A stretch of 64,000 nucleotides of DNA from positions 62,001 through 126,000 of the forward strand of contig NZ_JYLL01000004.1 of NCBI RefSeq assembly GCF_001439695.1, written 5' to 3'. The notes below the pieces were generated by a model that was given only the letters and a program-made list of their open reading frames with translations, searched no databases and was not told the DNA's origin. The position numbers were made by a program, and so were the translations under genes. This document shows positions 1 to 7,739 of this stretch, one piece after another (position 1 is the first letter of the stretch; every line of letters starts with the position of its first letter). The stretch is from Pseudomonas veronii (GTDB lineage Bacteria; Pseudomonadota; Gammaproteobacteria; Pseudomonadales; Pseudomonadaceae).

Positions 1-1
1 C

Positions 2-403
2 CCACAGTTGAAAAACGTGCGGATTACCCACTCCTGGGGCGGCAACCTCGGCATGTCGCGCCAGTTCCGACCACACATGCTCTGCCATCACGCCACCGGC
101 ATCGCACTGTCCGGCGGCTACGGCGGGGAGGGCGTCGGTGCCACCAACCTGGGCGGCCGCACCCTGGCCGACCTGATCCTGGGCCAGGAGACGCCGTTGA
201 CCCATCAACCCTGGGTGATCCGCGAGCGTGGCTTGGAGGCGCTCAAGGCCTGGGAGCCGGAGCCGTGCCGCTGGCTGGGCTACAACGCGATCATTCGCAG
301 TTTTGTCCATGAGGACCAGGTATTGGCCAACCCCAATACCGCGCCCTGGCGCCGCAAGTTGGCGATCGGCGTGGCCGGGTTCATGGAAAGTTTCATGCAC
401 TGA
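2..403 (+). CDS. FAD-dependent oxidoreductase, C-terminal part (cut by window start)
   Basis: The reading frame is open from base 2 and its start lies outside the window, so only about the last 133 residues are visible. The segment HSWGGNLGMSRQF, followed by a glycine-rich GGYGGEGVGATNLGG stretch, matches the C-terminal FAD-contacting part of D-amino-acid-oxidase-type (DAO fold) amine oxidases such as gamma-glutamylputrescine oxidase. These flavoenzymes oxidise an amine or imino acid to an aldehyde or keto product in the cytoplasm. A cupin gene 26 bases downstream and a PotF-like polyamine-binding protein after it support an amine-catabolism context. The substrate cannot be fixed from this fragment. 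Confidence 0.8.
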   Translation, partial: PQLKNVRITHSWGGNLGMSRQFRPHMLCHHATGIALSGGYGGEGVGATNLGGRTLADLILGQETPLTHQPWVIRERGLEALKAWEPEPCRWLGYNAIIRSFVHEDQVLANPNTAPWRRKLAIGVAGFMESFMH

Positions 404-429
404 GCCGTTCCACTCACACAGGTAGCCCC

Positions 430-771
430 ATGAGCATCACTCAATTCAAAGACGCGCTGAATGCCCACCTGCCGGATTCGTCACCGGTCGCCGTGCCCCT
501 GGGCGAGCCGATCGCCGTGGCGTCGACCTTGAGCGTCGAGCGCAGCGACGGCGTCGAAACCGGTATCTGGGCCTGTACCCCTGGCCGCTGGCGTCGACAG
601 ATCAAAGCCCAGGAGTTTTGCCACTTTATCCAGGGCCGCTGCACCTTCACCCCTGACGACGGTGAAATCGTCCACCTACAAGCCGGCGATGCACTGATGT
701 TGCCGGCCAACAGCAGCGGAACCTGGGATATCCAGGAAACCGTGCGCAAGACCTATGTATTGATCCTGTAA
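430..771 (+). CDS. Cupin domain protein (cupin_3/DUF861 type)
   Basis: A 113-residue single-domain cupin. The core EFCHFIQGRCTFTPDDGE, then a glycine turn (LQAGDALMLPANSSGTW), forms the two cupin motifs of the small family often found beside FAD amine oxidases. The first motif carries one clear histidine (EFCHF). The full His-His-Glu-His metal set is not obvious, so metal binding is uncertain. AGG in the gap precedes the ATG by a short spacer. The 26-base gap to the oxidoreductase suggests co-transcription. The likely role is a small accessory or sugar/amine-binding protein in the same catabolic operon; no reaction can be assigned. Confidence 0.8.
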   Translation: MSITQFKDALNAHLPDSSPVAVPLGEPIAVASTLSVERSDGVETGIWACTPGRWRRQIKAQEFCHFIQGRCTFTPDDGEIVHLQAGDALMLPANSSGTWDIQETVRKTYVLIL

Positions 772-831
772 CGCTTTGATCCTTGATCGCCTGCCATAAA
801 AACAGCCCTAAAACCGCCAGGAAATCGAACC

Positions 832-1911
832 ATGAAAGCCATTGCCCTGTTGCCCTTGATGTTGGTGGCCGCTATCAGTCAGGCCGCCGAGACGGTGAAG
901 ATCTACAACTGGTCGAGCTACATTGCGCCGGACACCACGAAGAACTTCCAGAAACAAACCGGCATCGGTTTCAGCTACGACGTGTACGACAGCAACGAAA
1001 CCCTCGACGGCAAGTTGATGACCGGTAACTCCGGCTATGACGTGGTGTTCCCCTCCAACCACTTCATGGCGCGGCAGATCCAGGGCGGCGCCCTGAAGAA
1101 GCTCGACAAGAGCCAATTGCCCAATTGGAAGAACCTCAACCCGGTGCTGCTCAAGGCCCTGGAAAACAACGACCCGGGCAACGCCCACGGCTTCCCGTAC
1201 CTGTGGGGCAGCACCGGCATCGGCTACAACATCGACAAGGTCAAGGCAGTGCTGGGCGATAACGCGCCTGTGAATTCCTGGGACCTGATCTTCAAGCCCG
1301 AATACATGCAAAAGCTCAGCAAATGCGGGGTGGCCATCCTCGACAATGGCCCGGAATTGTTGCCGATCGCTCTGAATTACCTGGGGCTGCCACCCCACAG
1401 CAAGAAGCCTGAGGACTACAAGAAAGCCGAGGCGCTGCTGATGAAAGTTCGCCCCTACGTGGCGTACTTCCACTCCTCGAAATACACCGGCGACCTGGCC
1501 AATGGCGACATCTGCGTGGCCGTCGGTTTCTCCGGCGACGTGCTGCAAGCCGAAAGCCGCGCCAAGGAAGCCAAGAATGGCGTGAACATCGGCTATCAGA
1601 TCCCCAAGGAAGGCGCCGCGATCTGGTTCGACATGGTGGCCATGCCCGCCGACGCCCCGGATGAAAAGGCCGGGTATGCCTTCATGAACTACTTGCTGGA
1701 GCCCCAAGTGATGGCCGACATCACCAACTCCGTTCATTACGCCAACGGCAACAGTGCGGCGGACAGCCTGGTGGACCCGGCAATCAAGGCCGATACCAAG
1801 ATCTACCCAAGCGCGGAAATGATGGGCAAGTTGTTCGCGCTGGAAGCGATGCCGCTGAATATCGACCGGGTTCGCACGCGGGTGTGGAACACCATTCGTA
1901 CCGGGCGCTGA
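832..1911 (+). CDS. Polyamine-type ABC transporter periplasmic binding protein (PotF/SpuD-like)
   Basis: A 359-residue periplasmic solute-binding protein. The first ~19 residues (MKAIALLPLMLVAAISQA) are a cleavable signal peptide. The mature protein opens with ETVKIYNWSSYIAPDT, the signature start of PotF/SpuD putrescine/spermidine receptors. Further family segments are YDVVFPSNHFMARQIQGG, GSTGIGYN and FMNYLLEPQVMADITN. Length fits the family (about 360). A good ribosome site (AGGAAATCGAACC before ATG) fixes the start. No permease or ATPase genes follow, so this receptor must use a transporter encoded elsewhere or act as an orphan. The upstream amine oxidase suggests import of a polyamine or related amine for catabolism. 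Confidence 0.9.
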   Translation: MKAIALLPLMLVAAISQAAETVKIYNWSSYIAPDTTKNFQKQTGIGFSYDVYDSNETLDGKLMTGNSGYDVVFPSNHFMARQIQGGALKKLDKSQLPNWKNLNPVLLKALENNDPGNAHGFPYLWGSTGIGYNIDKVKAVLGDNAPVNSWDLIFKPEYMQKLSKCGVAILDNGPELLPIALNYLGLPPHSKKPEDYKKAEALLMKVRPYVAYFHSSKYTGDLANGDICVAVGFSGDVLQAESRAKEAKNGVNIGYQIPKEGAAIWFDMVAMPADAPDEKAGYAFMNYLLEPQVMADITNSVHYANGNSAADSLVDPAIKADTKIYPSAEMMGKLFALEAMPLNIDRVRTRVWNTIRTGR

Positions 1912-1919
1912 AGAACTGA

Positions 1920-1947
1920 TGTGGGAGGACGTAAACCCCCTCCCACA
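1920..1947. terminator. Bidirectional hairpin between convergent genes
   Basis: TGTGGGAGG and CCTCCCACA form a perfect 9-bp stem followed by TTT. It sits between the stop codons of the binding-protein gene and the convergent LuxR gene. It also resembles the dispersed Pseudomonas GTGGGAG repeat. Confidence 0.65.
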
Positions 1948-1954
1948 TTTGGAT

Positions 1955-2749
1955 TCAGGGGTTTTCCAGGTCATGCCCCAACGACTGGATAAACAACGAG
2001 AACAGCTCCGGCTGCGAAGAAATATCCAGCTTGGCGTACAGATGCCGGCGATGCACTTTGACCGTATCCGGCGAGATACTCAGGCGCTCGGCCATGGCCT
2101 TGGAGGAGAACCCGCGCAATACCAGGCGGGCGACTTCCAGCTCGCGGTCCGAGAGCACGCCGCAGCCGAAATGGCTCAGCGCATCGCGAATCTGGCTGGC
2201 CATCGCCTGCGCTGCCGGTACACGCTGGGTGCTTTGCTGCCAATGCTGCTGCATCAACGGCAGCACCCACGCGGCCAAGGTGGTCAGCAGCCCGGTTTCT
2301 TCAGCACTGAAGCGCCGCTGCATGCCCAATGACAGCGACAATGTGCCCGCGCCAGGTAGTTGCAGGATGAATTGCACCTCGTCTTCCAGCACGTTGTCGT
2401 GGAAGTAGTTGAGGAAGTATTCGCTCTGGCGGAAATGGTCCGGCGCCACTTCCTCCAGGCGGTACACGCCGCTGGCATACCCTTCGCGACAGGCCTGGAA
2501 AAACGGGTCGAGCACGTACAGGCCGTTGAGGTACACCAGCATCGACGCCGGTTTGCTGCTGGGCTGGGCGTCGTATTCCTCCAGGGCCTGGGGCAGGCCG
2601 TCGAGCGGGTAGAAAATCGCCAGGGCGTTATCGAACGGCAGGCATTGGTGCAACAACAGCACCAGCTGTTTCCAGAATCGCTCGCTGCCGATCTGTGACA
2701 GGGTGCGCCCCAGCCCCGCATGCATGCCGACTTCCCTGAACAGGCTCAT
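1955..2749 (-). CDS. LuxR-family transcriptional regulator
   Basis: A 264-residue regulator ending in a LuxR/GerE helix-turn-helix: LSDRELEVARLVLRGFSSKA, then AERLSISPDTVKVHRRHLYA. The N-terminal ~190 residues are a sensor region without a recognisable autoinducer-binding signature. The frame extends 11 codons further up. The ATG at 2749 (MSLFREVG) is preferred because it follows AGGGG at a suitable distance. The gene is divergent from the APC permease at 2949, with inverted repeats in the shared gap, so it probably controls the permease-peptidase pair and possibly itself. The ligand is unknown. Confidence 0.85.
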   Translation of the reverse strand: MSLFREVGMHAGLGRTLSQIGSERFWKQLVLLLHQCLPFDNALAIFYPLDGLPQALEEYDAQPSSKPASMLVYLNGLYVLDPFFQACREGYASGVYRLEEVAPDHFRQSEYFLNYFHDNVLEDEVQFILQLPGAGTLSLSLGMQRRFSAEETGLLTTLAAWVLPLMQQHWQQSTQRVPAAQAMASQIRDALSHFGCGVLSDRELEVARLVLRGFSSKAMAERLSISPDTVKVHRRHLYAKLDISSQPELFSLFIQSLGHDLENP

Positions 2750-2820
2750 GTCACAGGTTCCCCTCATCAAAAGATCGGCCAAGGGTTCGGCTTTTGCCGG
2801 GTGTCGTCAAGGGGAGTACG

Positions 2821-2891
2821 CCAATAGGGGAATTGGCTGACAACAGCTCTGGCTTTAACTTCGCGATCATTGAGTGGGAAACATATCCCAC
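2821..2891. promoter_or_regulatory. Divergent promoter region with two inverted repeats
   Basis: Between the LuxR gene and the permease lie CCAAT-N6-ATTGG (2821-2836) and GTGGGA-AACATA-TCCCAC (2874-2891). The second is a perfect 18-bp dyad of the size LuxR-type dimers bind. Its role as the operator of the adjacent regulator is inferred from position and symmetry. Confidence 0.45.
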
Positions 2892-2948
2892 GACTTTCAG
2901 ACTTTTCGTTTCTGCCTCACACCAAAAACAACGACAGAGGATAACGAT

Positions 2949-4313
2949 ATGAGTGCTTCCCCCGCGCCTGACGGCGTGCTCAAGCCCACCCTGAGCGTCT
3001 TCGATGTGGTGGCCATTACCGTTTCGGCGGTGACGCCCGCCAGTTCGGTGTTCGTGATCGCCCCGTTCGCCATTCAACAGGCCGGCAGCGGCGTGTTCCT
3101 GGCCTTTGTCATGGCCGCCTTGCTCGCGCTGATGTTCGCCTTTTGCTACGCCGAACTGGGCCGCGCCCACAACAGCGCTGGCGGTGAATATGTGTATGCC
3201 AAGCGGGTATTCGGCGGCATGGCGGGCTATGCGACGTTCCTGACGGTACTGGTGATGTTGCTGTTTATCCCACCGGTACTGGCCACGGGCGCGGCGACCT
3301 ACTTGAATAACGCCCTGGGCACCCGGTTCGATGCCCAGACCGTTGCGCTGGTCATTGTGGTGTGCAGTTACGCCCTGGGCATCCTCAATATCAAGCTCAA
3401 TGCCTGGATCACCGGCACTTGCCTGTTGCTGGAAGTGGCGGCCTTGCTGGTGATCGTGTTCCTCGGCTTCGGCCATCCGGTGCAGCCGGTCAGCGTGCTG
3501 TTTCAGCCGCAGATCGTCGAAAACGGCATGTTGCACCTGGCGCCCTGGGCCCTGGTGATCGGCGCGGTCGGCATCGGCCTGTTCTCCTTCAATGGCTACG
3601 GGCCGGCGGTGCTGCTGGCCGAAGACATGAAATGCGGCGGCAAGGGCGTACACAAAGCGGTGTTGTGGTCCCTGGGGCTGGTGGTGGTGATCGAACTGGT
3701 GCCGATCACGGCGCTGCTGATCGGCGCGCCGTCGCTGAGTGCGATGATCAGCAGCCCCGACCCCATCGGCTACCTGCTGACCAGCCATGGCAACGAAACC
3801 TTGTCACGCCTGGTCAGTGCCGGGATCTTCCTCTCGGTGTTCAACGCCATCGTCGCCATTGTGATCCAGATCGGCCGCGTGGTATTCAGCAGCGGCCGCG
3901 ACGCCCTGTGGACGCCGACCATCAACAAACTGTTCACGCGCATTCACCCGCGCTGGGATTCGCCCTGGCTGGCGACGCTGTTCCTGGCGATCCCTTCGGC
4001 GCTGCTGAGTTTCAGCTCCAACCTGGCGGACCTCACCTCGTTCAGTGTGCTGCTGATCATGCTGGTGTACCTGATCGTGGCCTTGAGTGCGCTGATGAGC
4101 CGGGTGCTGCTGCGTGAGCGCGCACATCCGTATCGCATGCCCTTGTGGCCGCTGCCGGCATTGCTGGCGGTGCTGGGCGCCGGGTATCTGTTGATGACCT
4201 TGATCGCGGAGGCTTCGGTGCGCGACATCATGGTCATCATCGGCTTGCTGGCGCTGTCGGTGATTCTGTATTGCATCAGTGGCCGGTTGAGTCCGGCGTA
4301 TCAGAAACTGTAA
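2949..4313 (+). CDS. APC-family amino acid/amine permease
   Basis: A 454-residue inner-membrane protein with about 12 hydrophobic segments. The N-terminal VVAITVSAVTPASSVFVIAP and the following YAELGRAHNSAGGEYVYAKR are typical of APC-superfamily amino-acid permeases (TM1 substrate loop and the first cytoplasmic loop). The longer frame starts upstream at 2874. ATG 2949 is chosen because AGAGGATAACGAT lies immediately before it and homologues begin near here. The P1 peptidase gene starts 9 bases after the stop, so the two are an operon. Together they suggest uptake of an amino acid or small amide followed by hydrolysis. The exact substrate is not readable from the sequence. Confidence 0.88.
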   Translation: MSASPAPDGVLKPTLSVFDVVAITVSAVTPASSVFVIAPFAIQQAGSGVFLAFVMAALLALMFAFCYAELGRAHNSAGGEYVYAKRVFGGMAGYATFLTVLVMLLFIPPVLATGAATYLNNALGTRFDAQTVALVIVVCSYALGILNIKLNAWITGTCLLLEVAALLVIVFLGFGHPVQPVSVLFQPQIVENGMLHLAPWALVIGAVGIGLFSFNGYGPAVLLAEDMKCGGKGVHKAVLWSLGLVVVIELVPITALLIGAPSLSAMISSPDPIGYLLTSHGNETLSRLVSAGIFLSVFNAIVAIVIQIGRVVFSSGRDALWTPTINKLFTRIHPRWDSPWLATLFLAIPSALLSFSSNLADLTSFSVLLIMLVYLIVALSALMSRVLLRERAHPYRMPLWPLPALLAVLGAGYLLMTLIAEASVRDIMVIIGLLALSVILYCISGRLSPAYQKL

Positions 4314-4322
4314 GGAGTGGTT

Positions 4323-5426
4323 ATGCGCGCACGTCAATTGGGCATCACGTTGGGGCTGGGCACGCCCGGCGCGTTGAATGCCATCACCGATGTTCCCGGC
4401 GTCCGGGTCGGCCACAGCACGCTCAAGACCCGCGTCGACGGTAAACAGGTGTGTACCGGCGTCACAGTGGTCCAGCCGCGTGCCGGCGAGGCGCGGCAGC
4501 AGCCGTGCTTTGCCGGGTATCACGTGCTCAACGGCAATGGCGACGCCACGGGCCTGGAGTGGATCAGCGAAGCAGGGCTGTTGACCACGTCATTGGCGAT
4601 CACCAACACCCACAGCCTCGGCATTGTGCGCGACACCCTGATTGCCCTGGAGCGCGAGCGTCTGGCGGACCCGGCCGTGTACTGGTGCATGCCGGTGGTG
4701 ATGGAAACCTACGACGGCCTGCTGAACGATATCTGGGGCCAGCACGTCAAGCCTGCGCATGTGCGCGAGGCGCTGGACCACGCCGAAAGTGGTCCGGTAC
4801 AGGAAGGTGCAGTGGGCGGCGGCACCGGGATGATCTGCCATGAATTCAAGGGCGGCATCGGCACCGCGTCGCGCCGGTTGCCGGCGGAGCAGGGCGGCTG
4901 GACGGTCGGCGTGCTGGTGCAGGCCAACCATGGCAAGCGCCAGGAACTGCGGGTTGACGGCTACCCGGTGGGCCGGCAGTTGATGACGATCCCATCGCCG
5001 TTCGCCGAGCGGGGCACGCCGGGCATGGGCTCGATTGTGGTGATCCTGGCCACCGACGCGCCGTTGCTGCCCCATCAATGCCGGCGCCTGGCGCAACGCG
5101 CGTCCATCGGCATTGCGCGCACCGGCGGCGGCACCGAGGACTCCAGCGGCGACCTGTTCCTGGCCTTCGCCACCGGCAATCAGGCGCTGCCCCCGGCGGA
5201 CTATGGGCGCAAGGACCTGGCGTTCAGCAGCGCGGTGCAGATGGTCAATAACGATCATATGTCCCCGCTGTTCCTCGCCGCGGCGGAGGCGGTGGAGGAG
5301 GCGATCGTCAACGCCATGCTGGCCGGTGAGAGCATGACCACCGACGACGGGGTGCGGGTGCCGGGTCTGGACGGTGAAACACTGTTGCAGGCATTGCGCG
5401 AGACGGGCTGGAACAGCTGCCGATAA
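4323..5426 (+). CDS. P1 family (S58, DmpA/BapA-like) aminopeptidase
   Basis: A 367-residue N-terminal-nucleophile hydrolase. It opens with GLGTPGALNAITDVPGVRVG, the family signature. GAVGGGTGMICHEFKGGIGT is the conserved glycine-rich loop. MGSIVVILATDAPLLP contains the Gly-Ser site where DmpA-type precursors cleave themselves, making Ser237 the new N-terminal nucleophile of the beta chain. Members release N-terminal residues from small peptides, including D- or beta-amino acids. ATG 4323 is preferred over the in-frame GTG 4317 because TAAGGAG, overlapping the permease stop, then acts as ribosome site. No signal peptide is visible, so the enzyme is probably cytoplasmic and acts on substrate imported by the upstream permease. 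Confidence 0.9.
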   Translation: MRARQLGITLGLGTPGALNAITDVPGVRVGHSTLKTRVDGKQVCTGVTVVQPRAGEARQQPCFAGYHVLNGNGDATGLEWISEAGLLTTSLAITNTHSLGIVRDTLIALERERLADPAVYWCMPVVMETYDGLLNDIWGQHVKPAHVREALDHAESGPVQEGAVGGGTGMICHEFKGGIGTASRRLPAEQGGWTVGVLVQANHGKRQELRVDGYPVGRQLMTIPSPFAERGTPGMGSIVVILATDAPLLPHQCRRLAQRASIGIARTGGGTEDSSGDLFLAFATGNQALPPADYGRKDLAFSSAVQMVNNDHMSPLFLAAAEAVEEAIVNAMLAGESMTTDDGVRVPGLDGETLLQALRETGWNSCR

Positions 5427-5784
5427 TCCGGTGTATTTATAAAGATGCTGGCTCTTTAATGCGGCGAATGACACCGTGACAATATATTGGATCCATCTAA
5501 ACAAGTGCGCCGCTCAAGTTGAGCGGCTTTACCGCTATTTAATATTTAAATAACAGCGCGGTGCTTTTTGTCGGACAAAAGCAACTAACCCCCTACAAAC
5601 ATTGCACGCGACTTGCTTAAGTTGCCGGCTTGTCGGTTTTCACTGCGTAAATAGATGTAGACGAAAGATTTCAAGTTGTGTCAGTTTCGTGACGCCTTCA
5701 AAAGAGGCGAGTGATAGGACGATCTCGCCAGCGGGGTTCCTATCGACCCAAGACTGATGCACTTGCACACAAGGAAGTACGTTT
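5427..5784. other. Intergenic region upstream of the protease operon
   Basis: A 358-base, relatively AT-rich gap without a credible gene. It holds the peptidase terminator (5509-5530) and then about 250 bases that must contain the promoter of the protease operon. No confident -35/-10 pair could be chosen by eye. AAGGA lies just before the aprA ATG at 5785. Confidence 0.6.
5509..5530 (+). terminator. Rho-independent-like terminator
   Basis: GCCGCTC-AAGTT-GAGCGGC forms a 7-bp GC-rich stem followed by TTT, about 85 bases after the peptidase stop. Confidence 0.6.
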
Positions 5785-7218
5785 ATGTCAAAAGTAAAAG
5801 ACCAGGCTATTGTGTCTGCCGCGCAAGCCAGCACTGCGTATACGCAAATCGATAGTTTCAGCCATCTGTACGACCGTGGCGGCAACCTCACGATCAATGG
5901 CAAACCCTCCTACTCCGTTGACCAGGCCGCCACCCAGCTGCTGCGCGACGGCGCCGCGTACCGGGACGTCGACGGCAACGGCAAGATCGACCTGACCTAC
6001 ACCTTCCTGACCTCGGCCTCCTCGAGCACGCTGAACAAGCATGGCATCTCGGGCTTCAGCCAGTTCAACAGCCAGCAGAAAGCCCAGGCCGCACTGGCCA
6101 TGCAGTCCTGGTCGGATGTCGCCAACGTTGCCTTCACCGAGAAGGCCAGCGGCGGCGATGGGCATATGACCTTCGGCAACTACAGCGGCGGCCAGGACGG
6201 CGCGGCGGCCTTCGCCTACCTGCCCGGCACCGGCGCGGGCTACGACGGCACCTCGTGGTACCTGACCAACAGCAGCTACACACCCAACAAGACCCCGGAC
6301 CTGAACAACTACGGCCGGCAGACCCTGACCCACGAGATCGGTCATACCCTGGGCCTGGCTCACCCCGGCGACTACAACGCCGGGAACGGCAACCCGACCT
6401 ACAACGACGCGACCTATGGACAGGACACGCGCGGCTACAGCCTCATGAGTTACTGGAGCGAGAGCAACACCAACCAGAACTTCAGCAAGGGCGGGGTCGA
6501 GGCCTATGCCTCCGGGCCGTTGATCGACGATATCGCGGCGATCCAGAAGCTTTACGGCGCGAACTACGCCACCCGCGCTGGCGACACCACCTACGGCTTC
6601 AACTCCAACACCGGGCGTGATTTCCTCAGCGCCACCGCCAACGCCGACAAGCTGGTGTTTTCGGTCTGGGACGGCGGTGGCAACGACACCCTGGATTTTT
6701 CCGGTTTTACCCAGAACCAGAAGATCAACCTCAATGAGACCTCGTTTTCCGACGTTGGCGGCCTGGTGGGCAACGTGTCCATCGCCAAGGGCGTCACCGT
6801 GGAAAACGCCTTCGGCGGCGCGGGCAACGATCTGATCATCGGCAACACTGCCGCCAACCTGATCAAGGGCGGGGCCGGCAACGACCTCATCTACGGCGCT
6901 GGCGGTGCCGACCAACTGTGGGGCGGCGCCGGCAACGACACCTTTGTGTTCGGTGCCAGTTCCGATTCCAAGCCTGGTGCGGCGGACAAGATCTTTGACT
7001 TCACCAGCGGCGCCGACAAGATCGACCTGAGCGGCATCACCAAAGGTGCGGGCCTGAGCTTCGTCAACGCGTTCACCGGGCATGCCGGCGACGCGGTATT
7101 GAGCTATGCCTCTGGCACCCACCTGGGTACCTTGGCTGTGGACTTCTCCGGGCACGGCGTGGCGGATTTCCTCGTCACCACCGTGGGCCAGGCAGCGGTC
7201 AGCGACATCGTGGCCTGA
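5785..7218 (+). CDS. aprA: Serralysin-family alkaline metalloprotease (AprA/AprX)
   Basis: A 477-residue secreted zinc protease. The motif [11 protein letters not shown] puts the zinc ligands at His183, His187 and His193 and the catalytic glutamate at 184. The Met-turn SLMSYW (Met221) completes the metzincin site. Residues ~340-400 hold RTX nonapeptides ([28 protein letters not shown]) that bind calcium outside the cell. There is no N-terminal signal peptide. The extreme C-terminus (SDIVA) is the hydrophobic-acidic tail typical of type I secretion substrates. The genes for its inhibitor and exporter follow directly. It degrades host or milk proteins in related strains (family knowledge). A GC-rich hairpin after the stop may set its expression above the downstream genes. 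Confidence 0.97.
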   Translation: MSKVKDQAIVSAAQASTAYTQIDSFSHLYDRGGNLTINGKPSYSVDQAATQLLRDGAAYRDVDGNGKIDLTYTFLTSASSSTLNKHGISGFSQFNSQQKAQAALAMQSWSDVANVAFTEKASGGDGHMTFGNYSGGQDGAAAFAYLPGTGAGYDGTSWYLTNSSYTPNKTPDLNNYGRQTLTHEIGHTLGLAHPGDYNAGNGNPTYNDATYGQDTRGYSLMSYWSESNTNQNFSKGGVEAYASGPLIDDIAAIQKLYGANYATRAGDTTYGFNSNTGRDFLSATANADKLVFSVWDGGGNDTLDFSGFTQNQKINLNETSFSDVGGLVGNVSIAKGVTVENAFGGAGNDLIIGNTAANLIKGGAGNDLIYGAGGADQLWGGAGNDTFVFGASSDSKPGAADKIFDFTSGADKIDLSGITKGAGLSFVNAFTGHAGDAVLSYASGTHLGTLAVDFSGHGVADFLVTTVGQAAVSDIVA

Positions 7219-7225
7219 TGCACCG

Positions 7226-7247
7226 GCGCGGCGTTGTGGCGCCGCGC
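7226..7247 (+). terminator. GC-rich hairpin between aprA and inh (attenuator candidate)
   Basis: GCGCGGCG-TTGTGG-CGCCGCGC is a perfect 8-bp stem starting 8 bases after the aprA stop. Only TTCC follows, so it may act as a partial terminator or an mRNA 3'-end stabiliser. Confidence 0.5.
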
Positions 7248-7266
7248 TTCCAGGAGGGGCATACAC

Positions 7267-7635
7267 ATGCCGCGCTTTGTGCATTTGATCGCCTGTGTCC
7301 TACAGGTGTTGTTCGTGTCGGCAGGAGCCCACGCAATGGCTAGCAGTCTCGTTTTACCCACCACCGCGCAGTTGGCCGGACATTGGCAACTGCACCGACA
7401 GGATCAGGTCTGTGCCCTGGATTTGCTGGAGCAAGCCACCGCCGTGGGGGGCGATGTGGCCTGCGTCGAGCAATGGCTGGGAGACAAACCCCTGACATGG
7501 TCGCCGACGCCGGACGGGATCTGGTTGATGAATGCCGAAGGTTCCGGGATTACCCACTTGAATCGTCAGCGCGACGGCGAATACCAGGCGCGCACGCCAT
7601 CTGGCGATATCGTGACATTGCAACGAATACCTTAG
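7267..7635 (+). CDS. inh: Alkaline protease inhibitor, Inh/AprI family
   Basis: A 122-residue periplasmic inhibitor. The start at ATG 7267 follows AGGAGG and gives a signal peptide of about 24 residues (hydrophobic core LIACVLQVLFVSAGAHA). The mature ~95-residue domain has the Inh features: an N-terminal SSLVLPTTAQLAGHW strand that inserts into the protease cleft, and two cysteines (QVCALD and DVACVE) that form the family disulfide. It protects the producing cell from protease that leaks or folds in the periplasm. It lies between the protease and its exporter, the usual order in fluorescent pseudomonads. Confidence 0.92.
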   Translation: MPRFVHLIACVLQVLFVSAGAHAMASSLVLPTTAQLAGHWQLHRQDQVCALDLLEQATAVGGDVACVEQWLGDKPLTWSPTPDGIWLMNAEGSGITHLNRQRDGEYQARTPSGDIVTLQRIP

Positions 7636-7640
7636 TTTCC

Positions 7641-7658
7641 AGTTATAACGCTATAACT
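7641..7658. promoter_or_regulatory. Inverted repeat between inh and aprD
   Basis: AGTTATA-ACGC-TATAACT is a perfect 7-bp AT-rich dyad just after the inh stop and 82 bases before aprD. It could be an operator or a weak mRNA structure; function unknown. Confidence 0.35.
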
Positions 7659-7739
7659 CGAATTTAATAGTTGGCCGCCGCTTATTCAGGGGCTGGGGCA
7701 ACTATTGCCGGTCATTGGGTTCAAGGAAGATCAAACACC

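Noticed and set aside
6800..6960. Tandem repeats inside aprA
   Set aside because: They are the RTX calcium-binding nonapeptides of the protease, not a DNA repeat or CRISPR.
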